Positions 27,039 through 36,664 of a stretch of 64,000 bases of DNA are shown piece after piece; within the stretch, counting starts at the first letter, position 1, and each line of letters begins with the position of its first letter. A program made the position numbers and the translations under genes. The DNA is from Streptococcus pneumoniae (GTDB lineage Bacteria; Bacillota; Bacilli; Lactobacillales; Streptococcaceae), in assembly GCF_001457635.1 (NCBI RefSeq), contig NZ_LN831051.1, forward strand, positions 1,860,001 to 1,924,000, written 5' to 3'. The notes under the pieces were generated by a model that worked only from the letters and a program-made list of their open reading frames with translations, was not told the origin of the DNA and did no database searches.

Positions 27039-29219
27039 TTACAATTCTACTTTAGCAACTGCTGTTTTAGCTGCAAGAGAACCTGTTTTTTCTAATTTAA
27101 CTGATTTAATTGCATCACCATTTGTGAAGACAACTACTGTTGAAGTTTCACGTCCTGCTGCACGGATAGCATCCAAGTCAGCTGTGACAAGGAGATCTCC
27201 TGCTGCAACTTTTTGTCCTTCAGCAACATGAACTGTAAATGGTTTACCTTCAAGACTTACTGTGTCCAAACCAATGTGAACCAATACTTCAAGACCTGCT
27301 TCCGTCACAATACCAAAAGCATGTTTTGTTGGGAAGATGCTTGACACAGTACCTGAAACTGGAGATACAATGTTTCCATTTGCAGGTTCTACTGCAAATC
27401 CATCACCCATCATTTTTTGAGCAAATACTGGATCCTTTACTTGTTCCAAACCAACAACTTGACCGTCTGCTACTGAGTAAACTTCCTCAGTAAGATTTTT
27501 GAAGTGAACAGTGTTTTGTTGTGCTTCAGTCATTTGGCTTGGAAGAGTTTCAGGAATGATTTCACCTGAATCAAGGATATCTTGGATATCAGATTTCAAA
27601 ATGTCAGCTTTTGGACCGTAGATAGCTTGAACCCCTTGTCCTTTCATCACAAGACCCATAGCTCCTTCTGCTTTCCATTGCTCTGCATTTCCTACTTTAT
27701 CTGCATCTTTAACAGTTACACGAAGACGAGTCATACATGCATCAACATCAACGATGTTTACACGTCCACCAAGAAGGTTGATAATGTTTACAGCTTGAGA
27801 GCCTGCTGCAACTTTCACTTCGCTGCTGGTTTCTTCTGAACCTTCAGCAGTTTCGTAGTTTCCGTTGCGCCCTGGAGTTGCGTAGTTGAATTTTTGAATC
27901 ATGAAGTTTGCGATAAAGTACATGATTACAGCAAAGAGAACAGTTACCCAAACGAAGTTAACGATATCCATACCAATACCAGCACTGATTGCAATAGGTG
28001 TACGAGTCAAGAACTCGATTGAACCGAATGAGTGCATACGTAGGTTTACGACGTCAGCCATAGCGAAGGCAGCACCTTGAACAAGTGAGTAAACAAGATA
28101 CATAGGTGTTGCGATGAACATGAACATGTATTCGATTGGTTCAGTAACCCCTGTCAAGAATGTTGCAAGAGCTGTTGCAATCATCATACCTTTGTATTTA
28201 TGTTTCTTGTCAGCATCAACATTACGGTAGATAGCAACAATCACACCCATCAAGATACCGAATGAACCGATCATTTGTCCAACTTTGAAACGAGCTGGAT
28301 GTACTGTATCTAACAAGTGTTGATATTGACTAGTATCAGTACCTTTAAGGTTTACAAGGTCTGTTACCCATGCAAGCCATAGTGGGTCTTGACCGAATAC
28401 TTGAGTACCTTTAGCTGCACCAGTTAAAATGTCATAAGTACCACCAAGAGCTGTGTAGTTCATTGGGATAGTCAACATGTGGTGAAGACCAAATGGCAAG
28501 AGCAAACGTTCCAAAGTACCATACAAGAATGGTGCAAGAATTGGAGCAGTTTCTTGTGAGTTGGCAATCCAGATACCGAAGTTATTGATACCTGTTTGAA
28601 CTACTGGCCAGAAAGCAGCAAGTAGAATTGCAGCGATTGCTGAACGAAGAATAACTACAAATGGTACGAAACGTTTCCCGTTGAAGAATGAAAGTGCATC
28701 AGGAAGTTTACGGAAGTTGTAGTATTTGTTGTAAGCAGTTGCCCCTACAAAACCTGAGATAATCCCTACGAATACCCCCATGTTCAAGGCTGGAGCTTCA
28801 AGAACACTGATAAAGTAATCAGCAACTTTGATTGAACCACCAAAGAAAGTAGTTACCATAGCATCTGGATTTTTCAACATATCGCCTGATACACCAAAAA
28901 TTGTACCAGTGATACGGTTAATCAAGATGAAGGCAAGACCAGCGGCGAAAGCACCACCAGCACGTTCTTTAGCCCAGCTTCCTCCAATGGCTAGGGCAAA
29001 CAAAATGTGAAGGTTACCGATAACCCCCCAACCGATTTGCTCAAGAATTCCACCTGTGATGACAAGTGGTGTAAAGGTTGGGTTAATCATCACGATAGAC
29101 TTACCGATTGAAATCATCAAACCAGCAGCCGGCATAACCGCGATAACTACCATCAAAGCCTTACCGAATTTTTGCCAAAATTCGAAAGACAAGACATTTT
29201 TGAATGTATCTTTCATCAT
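27039..29219 (-). CDS. Glucose-type PTS transporter subunit EIICBA
   Basis: This 726-residue membrane protein takes up and phosphorylates a sugar at the expense of PEP via HPr. Domain order is EIIC (about 1-440, ten or so helices), EIIB (about 475-560, phospho-Cys in VDVDACMTRLRV) and EIIA (about 590-720, active His in LEVLVHIGLDTV, end motif VVVFTNGDAIKSV). It is a PtsG-type glucose/glucosamine transporter. The upstream palindrome with CRE-like halves suggests CcpA control. Confidence 0.92.
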   Translation of the reverse strand: MMKDTFKNVLSFEFWQKFGKALMVVIAVMPAAGLMISIGKSIVMINPTFTPLVITGGILEQIGWGVIGNLHILFALAIGGSWAKERAGGAFAAGLAFILINRITGTIFGVSGDMLKNPDAMVTTFFGGSIKVADYFISVLEAPALNMGVFVGIISGFVGATAYNKYYNFRKLPDALSFFNGKRFVPFVVILRSAIAAILLAAFWPVVQTGINNFGIWIANSQETAPILAPFLYGTLERLLLPFGLHHMLTIPMNYTALGGTYDILTGAAKGTQVFGQDPLWLAWVTDLVNLKGTDTSQYQHLLDTVHPARFKVGQMIGSFGILMGVIVAIYRNVDADKKHKYKGMMIATALATFLTGVTEPIEYMFMFIATPMYLVYSLVQGAAFAMADVVNLRMHSFGSIEFLTRTPIAISAGIGMDIVNFVWVTVLFAVIMYFIANFMIQKFNYATPGRNGNYETAEGSEETSSEVKVAAGSQAVNIINLLGGRVNIVDVDACMTRLRVTVKDADKVGNAEQWKAEGAMGLVMKGQGVQAIYGPKADILKSDIQDILDSGEIIPETLPSQMTEAQQNTVHFKNLTEEVYSVADGQVVGLEQVKDPVFAQKMMGDGFAVEPANGNIVSPVSGTVSSIFPTKHAFGIVTEAGLEVLVHIGLDTVSLEGKPFTVHVAEGQKVAAGDLLVTADLDAIRAAGRETSTVVVFTNGDAIKSVKLEKTGSLAAKTAVAKVEL

Positions 29220-29244
29220 TCAAATCTCCTTTATTTTTATTTAG

Positions 29245-29312
29245 GCAAACGTTTTACGAAAACGTTTGCACCTTCTATGATTTAATTATACCACTTTAAT
29301 TTTTTTTGTAAA
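29245..29312 (-). promoter_or_regulatory. PTS promoter with 25-bp palindrome (CRE-like)
   Basis: On the minus strand -35 TTTACA (29307-29312) and -10 TATAAT (29285-29290) are 16 bp apart. Downstream of the -10, at 29245-29269, lies the perfect palindrome GCAAACGTTTTCG...CGAAAACGTTTGC with two overlapping CRE-like sites (AAACGTTT cores). CcpA bound there would block elongation. The regulator is inferred from the motif and the PTS target. Confidence 0.7.
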
Positions 29313-29458
29313 GGCTTTTATAAAAAAATTACACTTTTTTCTAAAAAATTTCTAGTGCGCCAAATTTCAAGTTCAAATTAGCCATCAAGAAGTCTTCTCT
29401 GGGGGACTTCTTTGGAAGCTCTTTTCTTCTACGCATCTCTTTTCAAAAACTCTTGTAG

Positions 29459-29485
29459 CAAAAAAGGAGATTTTACAATCTCCTC
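29459..29485 (-). terminator. Terminator of ftsEX
   Basis: The minus-strand hairpin GGAGATT-gtaa-AATCTCC is followed by TTTTTTG. A second inverted repeat (AAGAAGTC...GGACTTCTT, 29389-29412) lies beyond, of unknown role. Confidence 0.85.
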
Positions 29486-29504
29486 ATAAAAGCAGCTATT
29501 TTAC

Positions 29505-30431
29505 CTAAATCTTCAAGAATCGGCGCATGGATATTCCTGATCCCAATGAACCAATGAAAACCCCAATCACAAATAGTAGGGCAATCATCAACGGACTAAA
29601 TAAATCTGGACTAATCATGGATAGATTTTGCCCTACCAACGATTTGTTGACAGATTGGTAAACAATTTGATAAACAATAAAGACCAAAACAGATGGTGCG
29701 ATAGCTCCCAATAAACCGATAAAGGCTCCTTCTAACAAGAACGGTCCACGGATATAACTGTTTTTAGCTCCAACCAAGCGCATGATTTGAATTTCGCGAC
29801 TGCGGGAAATAATGGTAATACGAATGGTATTTGAAATCAAGAAAACTGCGATAAAAATTAACAAAGCAGCAATCCCTAGTCCCCAAACACGGATAAATGA
29901 AGCTAACTTGAAGAGTCTTTCTGTATTGGCACCGCCATCTTGAACCTCAGAGACACCTTCAATTTTTTTAGCATCTTCGGCTATAGTTTTTACATCATTT
30001 GGAGTGTTTGCCTCTACAATATAGGCATCATAGAGAGGATTGGCATCTCCTTCAAAGATTTTCCAGTTATCTCCCATTATCTCGGTTAATTTTTCATATT
30101 GTTCTTCTTTACTTGAAAAGGTAACACTTTTAACCGTAGACATGTTCTTCAAAGAATCATATACCTTGTGGTAGTCATTATTTGTAACAGTTTGACCTTC
30201 TTTTTCAATTGTCTGACTATTATCTTCCACATCCTTTCGGATATAAACTACTACACGGACATTATTTTCAATATCTGTAGCTAGTTTCGCTGTATTGAAA
30301 ATAACAGATGCAAATATTGCCACCAAGGTCAAAGTAATCATGACTGAACTGACAGCAGCTACTGTCATCCAACCATTTCGTTTCAAACTTTTTAAGGCTT
30401 CAAATAAATGGCGAAAAAATCTACTAATCAT
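29505..30431 (-). CDS. ftsX: Cell division protein FtsX
   Basis: This 308-residue permease-like protein, with FtsE, controls peptidoglycan hydrolysis at the septum through PcsB in pneumococcus. One helix near residue 25-50 is followed by a large outside loop (about 50-165). Three further helices include the FtsX/MacB motif RITIISRSREIQIMRLVGAKNSYIRGPFLLEGAFIG. I chose the ATG at 30429-30431 (MISRFFRHLFEALKS). The ATG three codons upstream (30440) sits closer to the AAAGGAG. It overlaps the ftsE stop. Confidence 0.97.
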   Translation of the reverse strand: MISRFFRHLFEALKSLKRNGWMTVAAVSSVMITLTLVAIFASVIFNTAKLATDIENNVRVVVYIRKDVEDNSQTIEKEGQTVTNNDYHKVYDSLKNMSTVKSVTFSSKEEQYEKLTEIMGDNWKIFEGDANPLYDAYIVEANTPNDVKTIAEDAKKIEGVSEVQDGGANTERLFKLASFIRVWGLGIAALLIFIAVFLISNTIRITIISRSREIQIMRLVGAKNSYIRGPFLLEGAFIGLLGAIAPSVLVFIVYQIVYQSVNKSLVGQNLSMISPDLFSPLMIALLFVIGVFIGSLGSGISMRRFLKI

Positions 30432-31116
30432 CGGATCCATACTCTCCTTTTGATTCGTCACGAACGACACGGCCATTTTCAATGGCAATGACACGGTGGC
30501 GCAAGGTATTTACAATCTGGCTATTATGAGTCGCCATCAAAATAGTTGTCCCTTGTAGGTTAATCCGTTCCAAGAGATTCATAATTTCCCATGAATTATC
30601 CGGATCCAGATTTCCTGTTGGCTCATCAGCTATCAATACTTTGGGATTATTTACAATTGCACGCGCAATCGCAATTCGCTGCTGCTCCCCACCTGAGAGT
30701 TCATTTGGGAAAGAACGAACCTTATGCTTCAATCCAACCAAGTCCAAAACTTCCATCACTCGTCTTTTGATATTACGGCGATTTTCCCCGATTACTTCCA
30801 TAGCGTAAGCAATATTTTCATAGACAGTTTTCTTTGGTAACAATTTATAATCTTGGAAGACAACCCCAACACTACGACGTAGAAGCGGGACATCTTTCTT
30901 TTTGATCTTAACCAGATTAAAACCAGCAACTGATAGACTTCCTTTATCGATTTTTACTTCACGATACAGAGAACGAATAAAAGTTGACTTCCCTGCTCCT
31001 GAAGGTCCTACGATGTAAGCAAATTCCCCCGGTTGAACGCTAACCGAAACACCGCGTAGAGCAGTCGTTCCGTTGTCGTATTTTTTAACGACATCTCTCA
31101 TTTCAATAATTGACAT
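30424..31116 (-). CDS. ftsE: Cell division ATP-binding protein FtsE
   Basis: A 230-residue ABC ATPase with Walker A VGPSGAGKS, signature LSGGEQQRIAIARAI and Walker B LIADEPTGNLDP. It forms the FtsEX complex, essential in pneumococcus. Its stop overlaps the ftsX start, ensuring coupled translation. It lies 17 bp downstream of prfB, a gene order conserved in streptococci. Confidence 0.97.
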   Translation of the reverse strand: MSIIEMRDVVKKYDNGTTALRGVSVSVQPGEFAYIVGPSGAGKSTFIRSLYREVKIDKGSLSVAGFNLVKIKKKDVPLLRRSVGVVFQDYKLLPKKTVYENIAYAMEVIGENRRNIKRRVMEVLDLVGLKHKVRSFPNELSGGEQQRIAIARAIVNNPKVLIADEPTGNLDPDNSWEIMNLLERINLQGTTILMATHNSQIVNTLRHRVIAIENGRVVRDESKGEYGSDD

Positions 31117-31133
31117 GTGAGTTCCTTTCTATC

Positions 31134-32229
31134 TTAGCTAATTCGCCACTTGAGATAAGCATCGATAAAACCATCTAGGTCCCCATCCATAACCTTATCT
31201 ACCTGAGCAACCTCAAAGCTAGTTCGGTGATCTTTTACCATAGTATAAGGCGTGAAGACATAAGAACGGATTTGGCTTCCCCAAGTGATCTCCTTTTTCT
31301 CACCTTTGAGAGAATCTACCTCCGCAGCCTTCTTATCTTGCTCCATTTGATAGAGCTTAGCCTGCAACATCTTCATGGCACGATCTCTATTTCCATACTG
31401 GGTACGATCCACTGTTGATTGGACAACAATTCCAGTTGGAATGTGGGTTAAACGTACACCTGTTGAAACCTTATTGACGTTTTGTCCACCGGCACCACCT
31501 GAACGGAAGGTATCCATCTTGATATCATCTTCACGGATTTCCACTTCAATAGTATCATCCAATTCTGGCATCACTTCTACAGATGTGAAAGAGGTATGGC
31601 GACGTTTGGCAGAGTCAAATGGTGAGATTCGCACTAAGCGATGAACACCCATTTCTGACTTGAGGAGACCATAGGCATTAGGCCCTTCAAATGATAAAGT
31701 TACCGACTTAATACCAGCCTCATCACCTGCTTGGTAATCCAACACTTCCACTTTAAAGCCTTTAGCATTACCATAACGAGTATACATACGAAGCAACATA
31801 TCACCCCAGTCCTGCGCCTCAGTACCACCAGAACCTGGATGGATTTCCAAGATGGCATTGTTGTGGTCATAAGGTTCTGACAATAGTAGAGTCATCTCGT
31901 AGCTGGTCATTATCTTATCAAGTTCGGCTAACTGCGCTACCAGTTCATCATGCACTGACTCGTCTTCAGCCAAAAAATCCAATAAAATTTCGACTTCATC
32001 CTGCAACTCTTCCATCTTATGGAAGGTATTGTAAGTGTTTTTTAATTCATTCAATTCTTGCGACGTTTTTTGGGCCGCAATATTATCGTTCCAAAAATCA
32101 GGTTCTGTCATCTTGTTTTCCAAGATGGCAATCTCTTCCTCTAGCCCTTCGAGGTCAAAGAGACCCCCTGAAAGAAGCTAATTTTTCACGATTTGCGTCA
32201 ATTTTCTGACGAATTACTGAAATGTCCAT
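31134..32229 (-). CDS. prfB: Peptide chain release factor 2 (programmed +1 frameshift)
   Basis: RF2 ends translation at UGA and UAA. The gene starts ATG 32227-32229 ([20 protein letters not shown]...). It reads 24 codons and meets an in-frame TGA at 32155-32157 in the context AGGGGGTCTCTTTGAC. A +1 shift at CTT TGA C restores the frame, giving [17 protein letters not shown] and the rest. Sequence 31134-32123 encodes the catalytic GGQ ([12 protein letters not shown]) and the SPF stop-recognition tripeptide ([10 protein letters not shown]). The AGGGGG before the slip site is the usual internal Shine-Dalgarno. It is autoregulated by RF2 level. Confidence 0.97.
32154..32169 (-). promoter_or_regulatory. 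prfB programmed frameshift site
   Basis: The minus-strand AGGGGG-TCT-CTT-TGA-C is a Shine-Dalgarno-like hexamer 3 nt before the slippery CTT, followed by the in-frame UGA. This matches the classic prfB recoding signal. Confidence 0.95.
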
Positions 32230-32309
32230 AAATACTCCTTTTTTACATTATTTCATTATAGCATATTTTATCATTTCTTTCCATCTTTTGCTCTAATCCC
32301 CTTTTCATG

Positions 32310-32336
32310 AAAAAAGAAGCCTTTGGGCTTCCCTTC
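32310..32336 (-). terminator. Terminator of acuB
   Basis: The minus-strand hairpin GAAGCCC-aa-AGGCTTC is followed by TTTTTTC. Confidence 0.85.
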
Positions 32337-32993
32337 TTACAAGACTTTTGCTGAAGTGCGAGCGATTTCTTCCACTTGAATACCATTTGCTTCAAATTTT
32401 TCTTTCAAGGCTGGTAAATCAATTGATCCATCGATTTGCACTTCGATAATCACCTTACCATCCTTACGCGGAATATTGACTGTATGGGAGATATTCAAAT
32501 TTTCTTCTACAATCAAAGAAACAATTTTTCCAAGAACACCAACTTCATCTTCTGTAACAAAGCGTACACGAATCCCTTCTTCGCCATAACCTGCAATTTC
32601 AAGAAAGGCTTGGAAAACGTCACGGTCAGTAATAACTCCGTATACTTGATGGTTATCTACGACAGGGAGAATACTAATCTTATTTTTCAACATCAGATAA
32701 GTTGCATCTTCTAGACTAGCATAGCCTGAGACAGTGACAACATCGCGAATCATGACATCTTTTACTTTTGTCTTATTCAGAAGATAATTCATCTCATAGA
32801 TAGAAAGACTTGTTGCTTTAGATGGACTTGCTTGTGCAATGGTTCCCTCAGTCACCAAACCAACTAATTGATCATTTTCGATAACAGGCAGACGGTGCAA
32901 ACCTTGCTCTCTCATCAAATCTGCTGCATGAGATACTGTTGTATCTGGACTAATATAAACTACCTTGCGGGTCATAAAATCTTTAACTGCCAT
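32337..32993 (-). CDS. CBS-ACT domain protein (AcuB-like)
   Basis: This 218-residue protein has two CBS motifs (about 1-60 and 75-135: VKDFMTRKVVYISPDTTVSHAAD and VKDVMIRDVVTVSGYASLEDA). An ACT-like domain (about 140-215) begins RVRFVTEDEVGVLGKIVSLI. CBS pairs bind adenine nucleotides and ACT domains bind amino acids, so it is likely a sensor. It lies directly downstream, in transcription order, of the branched-chain amino-acid transporter, although separated by about 300 bp and with its own promoter. A link to amino-acid status is inference. Confidence 0.88.
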   Translation of the reverse strand: MAVKDFMTRKVVYISPDTTVSHAADLMREQGLHRLPVIENDQLVGLVTEGTIAQASPSKATSLSIYEMNYLLNKTKVKDVMIRDVVTVSGYASLEDATYLMLKNKISILPVVDNHQVYGVITDRDVFQAFLEIAGYGEEGIRVRFVTEDEVGVLGKIVSLIVEENLNISHTVNIPRKDGKVIIEVQIDGSIDLPALKEKFEANGIQVEEIARTSAKVL

Positions 32994-33022
32994 GAGACTT
33001 CTCCTTTTCTATTCTTATCCCT

Positions 33023-33051
33023 ATTATACAATCTTTTTGTAAATCTATCAA
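33023..33051 (-). promoter_or_regulatory. acuB promoter
   Basis: On the minus strand -35 TTGATA (33046-33051) and -10 TATAAT (33023-33028) are 17 bp apart. GGAG precedes the ATG. Confidence 0.75.
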
Positions 33052-33199
33052 ACGCTTACATTTCTTTTTCGAAATTCAGAAAAGTATGAATAAGCTAGCA
33101 AAAAGAGCTCTGAAATAGAGCTCTGTGAATGAAGGTAAGAAATTTTTCATTCGATTTTTTCAATTATTAGAAATTAAGCTTTCAATGTAGATGCATATT

Positions 33200-33303
33200 T
33201 GTTTGCAATCTCAATCTACCGACTAAAAAGGTCCCCCGGACTATATTGATGATTACTTCGTAATCTTCATCTGCCGACTAAAACAATCCACTGGATTGTT
33301 TTA
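33200..33303 (-). terminator. Inverted repeats at the 3' end of livF
   Basis: TAAAACAATCCA/TGGATTGTTTTA (33279-33303) forms a perfect 12-bp stem that includes the livF stop codon. A short motif CT[AG]CCGACTAAAA occurs twice (at about 33216 and 33271), and GGTCC/GGAC repeats lie between, ending in TTTTTAG on the minus strand. Together this looks like a tandem terminator. Confidence 0.55.
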
Positions 33304-34011
33304 GCCACCTAGATATGCTTTTCTGACTTCTTCTGATGAAGCGAGTTCTTTTCCTGTCCCTGATAGGACGATTTTTCCTGTTTCCAATACATATCCTCGG
33401 TCAGAGATTGCGAGTGCTTTATTGGCATTTTGTTCAATCAAGAGGACGGTTGTTCCTTGCTTCTGAATATCTTGAATGATATCAAAAATCTCTTGGATGA
33501 AGATTGGGGCAAGTCCCATTGATGGTTCATCTAAAAGAAGAAGTTTTGGTGTTGACATAAGAGCGCGTCCCATGGCAAGCATTTGTTGTTCCCCTCCTGA
33601 AAGAGTAGCTGCATCTTGGTTCTTACGTTCTTCAAGACGAGGAAAGCGTGAGAAAACCTTCTTCAAGTTTGCTTGATTTTCTTCACGATTTTTCTTTAAG
33701 AAAGCTCCCATTTCAAGATTTTCCATAACAGTCAAGCCAGGAAAGACGTGGCGTCCTTCTGGAACTTGTGAAAGACCACCTGCCACGATTTTCTGAGCTG
33801 GCATTTTTTGGATTTCTTGACCTAAAAATTCAATCTTTCCTGAACTTGGTCGAACCAAACCTGACAAGGTGCGAAGAATAGTTGTCTTACCTGCACCGTT
33901 GGCACCGATAAGGGAAACAACTTCTCCTTCATTAACTTCAAAGCTTACATCACGGACTGCTTGGATCATACCGTAATGCACAGAAAGATTTTCAACTTTT
34001 AACATAGACAT
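33301..34011 (-). CDS. livF: Branched-chain amino acid ABC transporter ATPase LivF
   Basis: This 236-residue ATPase has GANGAGKTT, LSGGEQQMLAMGRAL and LLLDEPSMGLAP, the last being typical of LivF. It is the last gene of the liv operon and its start overlaps the livG stop. With LivG it energises uptake of Leu/Ile/Val. Confidence 0.96.
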   Translation of the reverse strand: MSMLKVENLSVHYGMIQAVRDVSFEVNEGEVVSLIGANGAGKTTILRTLSGLVRPSSGKIEFLGQEIQKMPAQKIVAGGLSQVPEGRHVFPGLTVMENLEMGAFLKKNREENQANLKKVFSRFPRLEERKNQDAATLSGGEQQMLAMGRALMSTPKLLLLDEPSMGLAPIFIQEIFDIIQDIQKQGTTVLLIEQNANKALAISDRGYVLETGKIVLSGTGKELASSEEVRKAYLGG

Positions 34012-34775
34012 TAGGCTTCACCTCCTAGATAAGCTTCGATAACGCGTTTATTGGTCTTAATTTCGTCTGGAGTTCCTTGAGCAATTAAACGGCCATATTC
34101 AAGTACGTAGATACGTTCTGTTACTTCCATGACCAGATTCATATCGTGTTCAATCAACATGATTGTAATCTTAAATTCATCTTTGATACGACGAATTAAC
34201 TCAGTCAATTCGGCTGTTTCCTGTGGGTTCATACCTGCTGCTGGTTCATCTAAGAAGAGAATTTTAGGTTCCGTAGCAAGGGCACGAACAATTTCCAAAC
34301 GACGTTGTTGTCCGTAGGAAAGATTTTTAGCAAGAGTCTCTGCATCACCATCTAAATCAAAGATTTTCAACAATTCCAAAGCTTTAGCCTTTAATTCTTT
34401 TTCACTCTTGTAAAAAGCTGGTAAGCGTAAGAAACTAGTAAAAACATGCTGTTTGTGATGGTTTCCAAAAGCAATCAAAACATTATCTAAAACTGTTAAA
34501 TCTTTAAAGAGACGGATATTTTGGAAAGTACGTCCAAGTCCCAAAGAGGCAATCTTATAAGGTGATTTCCCATTCAAAAGGTGACCATCTAGGGTTACTG
34601 TTCCCTCGCTTGGTTCATAAACACCGGTCAAAAGGTTGAAAAGGGTGGTTTTCCCAGCTCCGTTTGGACCGATTAATCCAACCAGTTCCCCTTCGTTCAA
34701 TTCAAGAGTCACATCTCCAACAGCTGTTAGACCACCAAAATGTTTGGTTAACTGTTTTACTTCAAGTAATGCCAT
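34011..34775 (-). CDS. livG: Branched-chain amino acid ABC transporter ATPase LivG
   Basis: This 254-residue ATPase has GPNGAGKTT, LSYGQQRRLEIVRAL, the LivG-specific FLDEPAAGMNPQE, and LIEHDMNLVMEVTERI. Both ends overlap or abut its neighbours livM and livF. Confidence 0.96.
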   Translation of the reverse strand: MALLEVKQLTKHFGGLTAVGDVTLELNEGELVGLIGPNGAGKTTLFNLLTGVYEPSEGTVTLDGHLLNGKSPYKIASLGLGRTFQNIRLFKDLTVLDNVLIAFGNHHKQHVFTSFLRLPAFYKSEKELKAKALELLKIFDLDGDAETLAKNLSYGQQRRLEIVRALATEPKILFLDEPAAGMNPQETAELTELIRRIKDEFKITIMLIEHDMNLVMEVTERIYVLEYGRLIAQGTPDEIKTNKRVIEAYLGGEA

Positions 34776-35731
34776 TAGTTTTGTTCCTCCTTCTTAGATT
34801 TTTTAAAGAAACGTGATAGGCTCAGTTCCCACGTTCCAAGGAGTCCACCTGGTCTGAAAATCATTACCAATACCAAGGCCAAAGCGTAAATAATCATACG
34901 CACACTAGCAACATCTTGGAGAAGCATATTTAAAATTCCCAGAACAATAGCCGAAACAATCGCACCTGTAATGGAACCGAGTCCACCAAATACAACAATA
35001 ATCAAAACGTTGATTGAGTTGATGAAGGTGTAATCTTTCGGTACAACAGACCCGATAAATCCTGCCTGAAGTGACCCAGCAATACTTGCAGTAATGGCAC
35101 CAAAGACAAAAGCGATGATTTTAATTTTAGTCGTATTAACCCCAACTGACTCAGCAGCGATTTCATCTTCACGAACAGAGAGGGTTGAACGACCAATTGG
35201 GCTACGCAAGAAGTTCAAGGTTGCAATGGTTGTAATCACGACAAAGAAGTAAACCATTTGCCAAGTTGTAAAGTTAGGAATCCCTAAAATACCTGCCGCA
35301 CCATTTGTAAGGCTTCCACCATTGATGATAAAGATACGGATAATTTCAGAAACACCTAGAGTTGCTACCGCAAGATAGTCCCCCTTCAAGCGCAAGGTTG
35401 GAATGCCGACAAGTAAGGCAACTGCTCCTGAAAGCAAAGCCCCTACAAGCATAGCTCCAAAGAAGGCACCGTAGGTTGGTGATTTAGAACCAATAATAGC
35501 TGCTGCATAGGCACCAATCGCCATGAAACCAGCATGACCAAGTGAAAATTGTCCTGAAAAACCAACGATTAAGTTGAGACCAACAGCCAAAATAATATTA
35601 ATTCCAATTTGTTGTAAAATCTGTACATAGAATAGATTAAGTACTCCGACTGAAACCAGTACACTAATCAAGCTATAGCCAGCTAACAAAAGGAGTAACC
35701 ATAGAATATTAACTTTTAAATTTTCCTTCAT
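34775..35731 (-). CDS. livM: Branched-chain amino acid ABC transporter permease LivM
   Basis: A 318-residue permease with about eight or nine helices and the family motif QFSLGHAGFMAIGAYAAA near residue 60. The coupling region is GRSTLSVREDEIAAESVGVN. It pairs with LivH to form the membrane channel. Confidence 0.95.
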   Translation of the reverse strand: MKENLKVNILWLLLLLAGYSLISVLVSVGVLNLFYVQILQQIGINIILAVGLNLIVGFSGQFSLGHAGFMAIGAYAAAIIGSKSPTYGAFFGAMLVGALLSGAVALLVGIPTLRLKGDYLAVATLGVSEIIRIFIINGGSLTNGAAGILGIPNFTTWQMVYFFVVITTIATLNFLRSPIGRSTLSVREDEIAAESVGVNTTKIKIIAFVFGAITASIAGSLQAGFIGSVVPKDYTFINSINVLIIVVFGGLGSITGAIVSAIVLGILNMLLQDVASVRMIIYALALVLVMIFRPGGLLGTWELSLSRFFKKSKKEEQN

Positions 35732-35734
35732 CGT

Positions 35735-36613
35735 TTACACCTTCTCTTTCACATTCTTACCAAGGATACCAGCTGGGCGGACAATCAAGATCAACAACAA
35801 GATTCCATAAACAATGGCATCACGGAAATCTGACATCCCAAAGGCAGTCGCAAAGGTTTCCAATAGACCAATCACAAAGCCACCAAGAGCCGCACCAGGA
35901 ATAATTCCGATACCACCAAGTACTGCGGCAACGAAAGATTTAAGACCTGGAGTAACCCCCATCAAAGGCTCAAGAGAGTTATAATAAAGAGCAATCAGAA
36001 CACCAGCCGCACCCGCAAGAGCAGAACCCAAAGCGAAGGTAAAGCTAATCGTACGGTTTACATTGATCCCCATCAATTGCGCCGCGTCGCTATCTACTGA
36101 TACTGCACGCATGGCTTTCCCCATCTTAGTCTTTTGGACAATGACTTGTAACAAAATCATCAAAATCAAGGAAATGCCCAAAATCATTAACTGCACATTT
36201 GTTAAGCTAATTGGTCCCAAATCATATCGAACTGTTTGAATCGCTTGAGGGAAGGCACGGGTATTGGCACCAACCAGATAGACCATTCCATACTCCAATA
36301 GGAAAGAAACCCCAATAGCCGTAATCAAAACAGCAATACGAGTAGAGTGGCGCAAAGGTCGGTAAGCAAGAAACTCAATCACGACACCAAGAATAGCTGT
36401 CGCTAGCATAGCTACAATAAGCGCTACAAAGAAATTCATTTGGAAAGAATTGATCAAGAAATAACCGATAAAGGCTCCCATCATATAAATATCACCATGG
36501 GCGAAGTTGATGAGCTTGATAATTCCGTAAACCATGGTATATCCTAGGGCTAACAGCGCGTAAACACTACCTAGAATCAAACCATTTACGAGTTGTTGGA
36601 GCATAAGATTCAC
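35735..36613 (-). CDS. livH: Branched-chain amino acid ABC transporter permease LivH
   Basis: A 292-residue permease with the LivH start LVNGLILGSVYALLALGYTMVYGIIKLINFAHG. GKAMRAVSVDSDAAQLMGIN is the ATPase-coupling loop. It begins the livHMGF part of the operon, 258 bp after livJ, the gap being largely filled by a BOX element. Confidence 0.95.
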   Translation of the reverse strand: MNLMLQQLVNGLILGSVYALLALGYTMVYGIIKLINFAHGDIYMMGAFIGYFLINSFQMNFFVALIVAMLATAILGVVIEFLAYRPLRHSTRIAVLITAIGVSFLLEYGMVYLVGANTRAFPQAIQTVRYDLGPISLTNVQLMILGISLILMILLQVIVQKTKMGKAMRAVSVDSDAAQLMGINVNRTISFTFALGSALAGAAGVLIALYYNSLEPLMGVTPGLKSFVAAVLGGIGIIPGAALGGFVIGLLETFATAFGMSDFRDAIVYGILLLILIVRPAGILGKNVKEKV

Positions 36614-36664
36614 TCTTTCTATTTATAATTCCGAGGGGTTTCCCTCACTTTTTGATAGGTTCTT

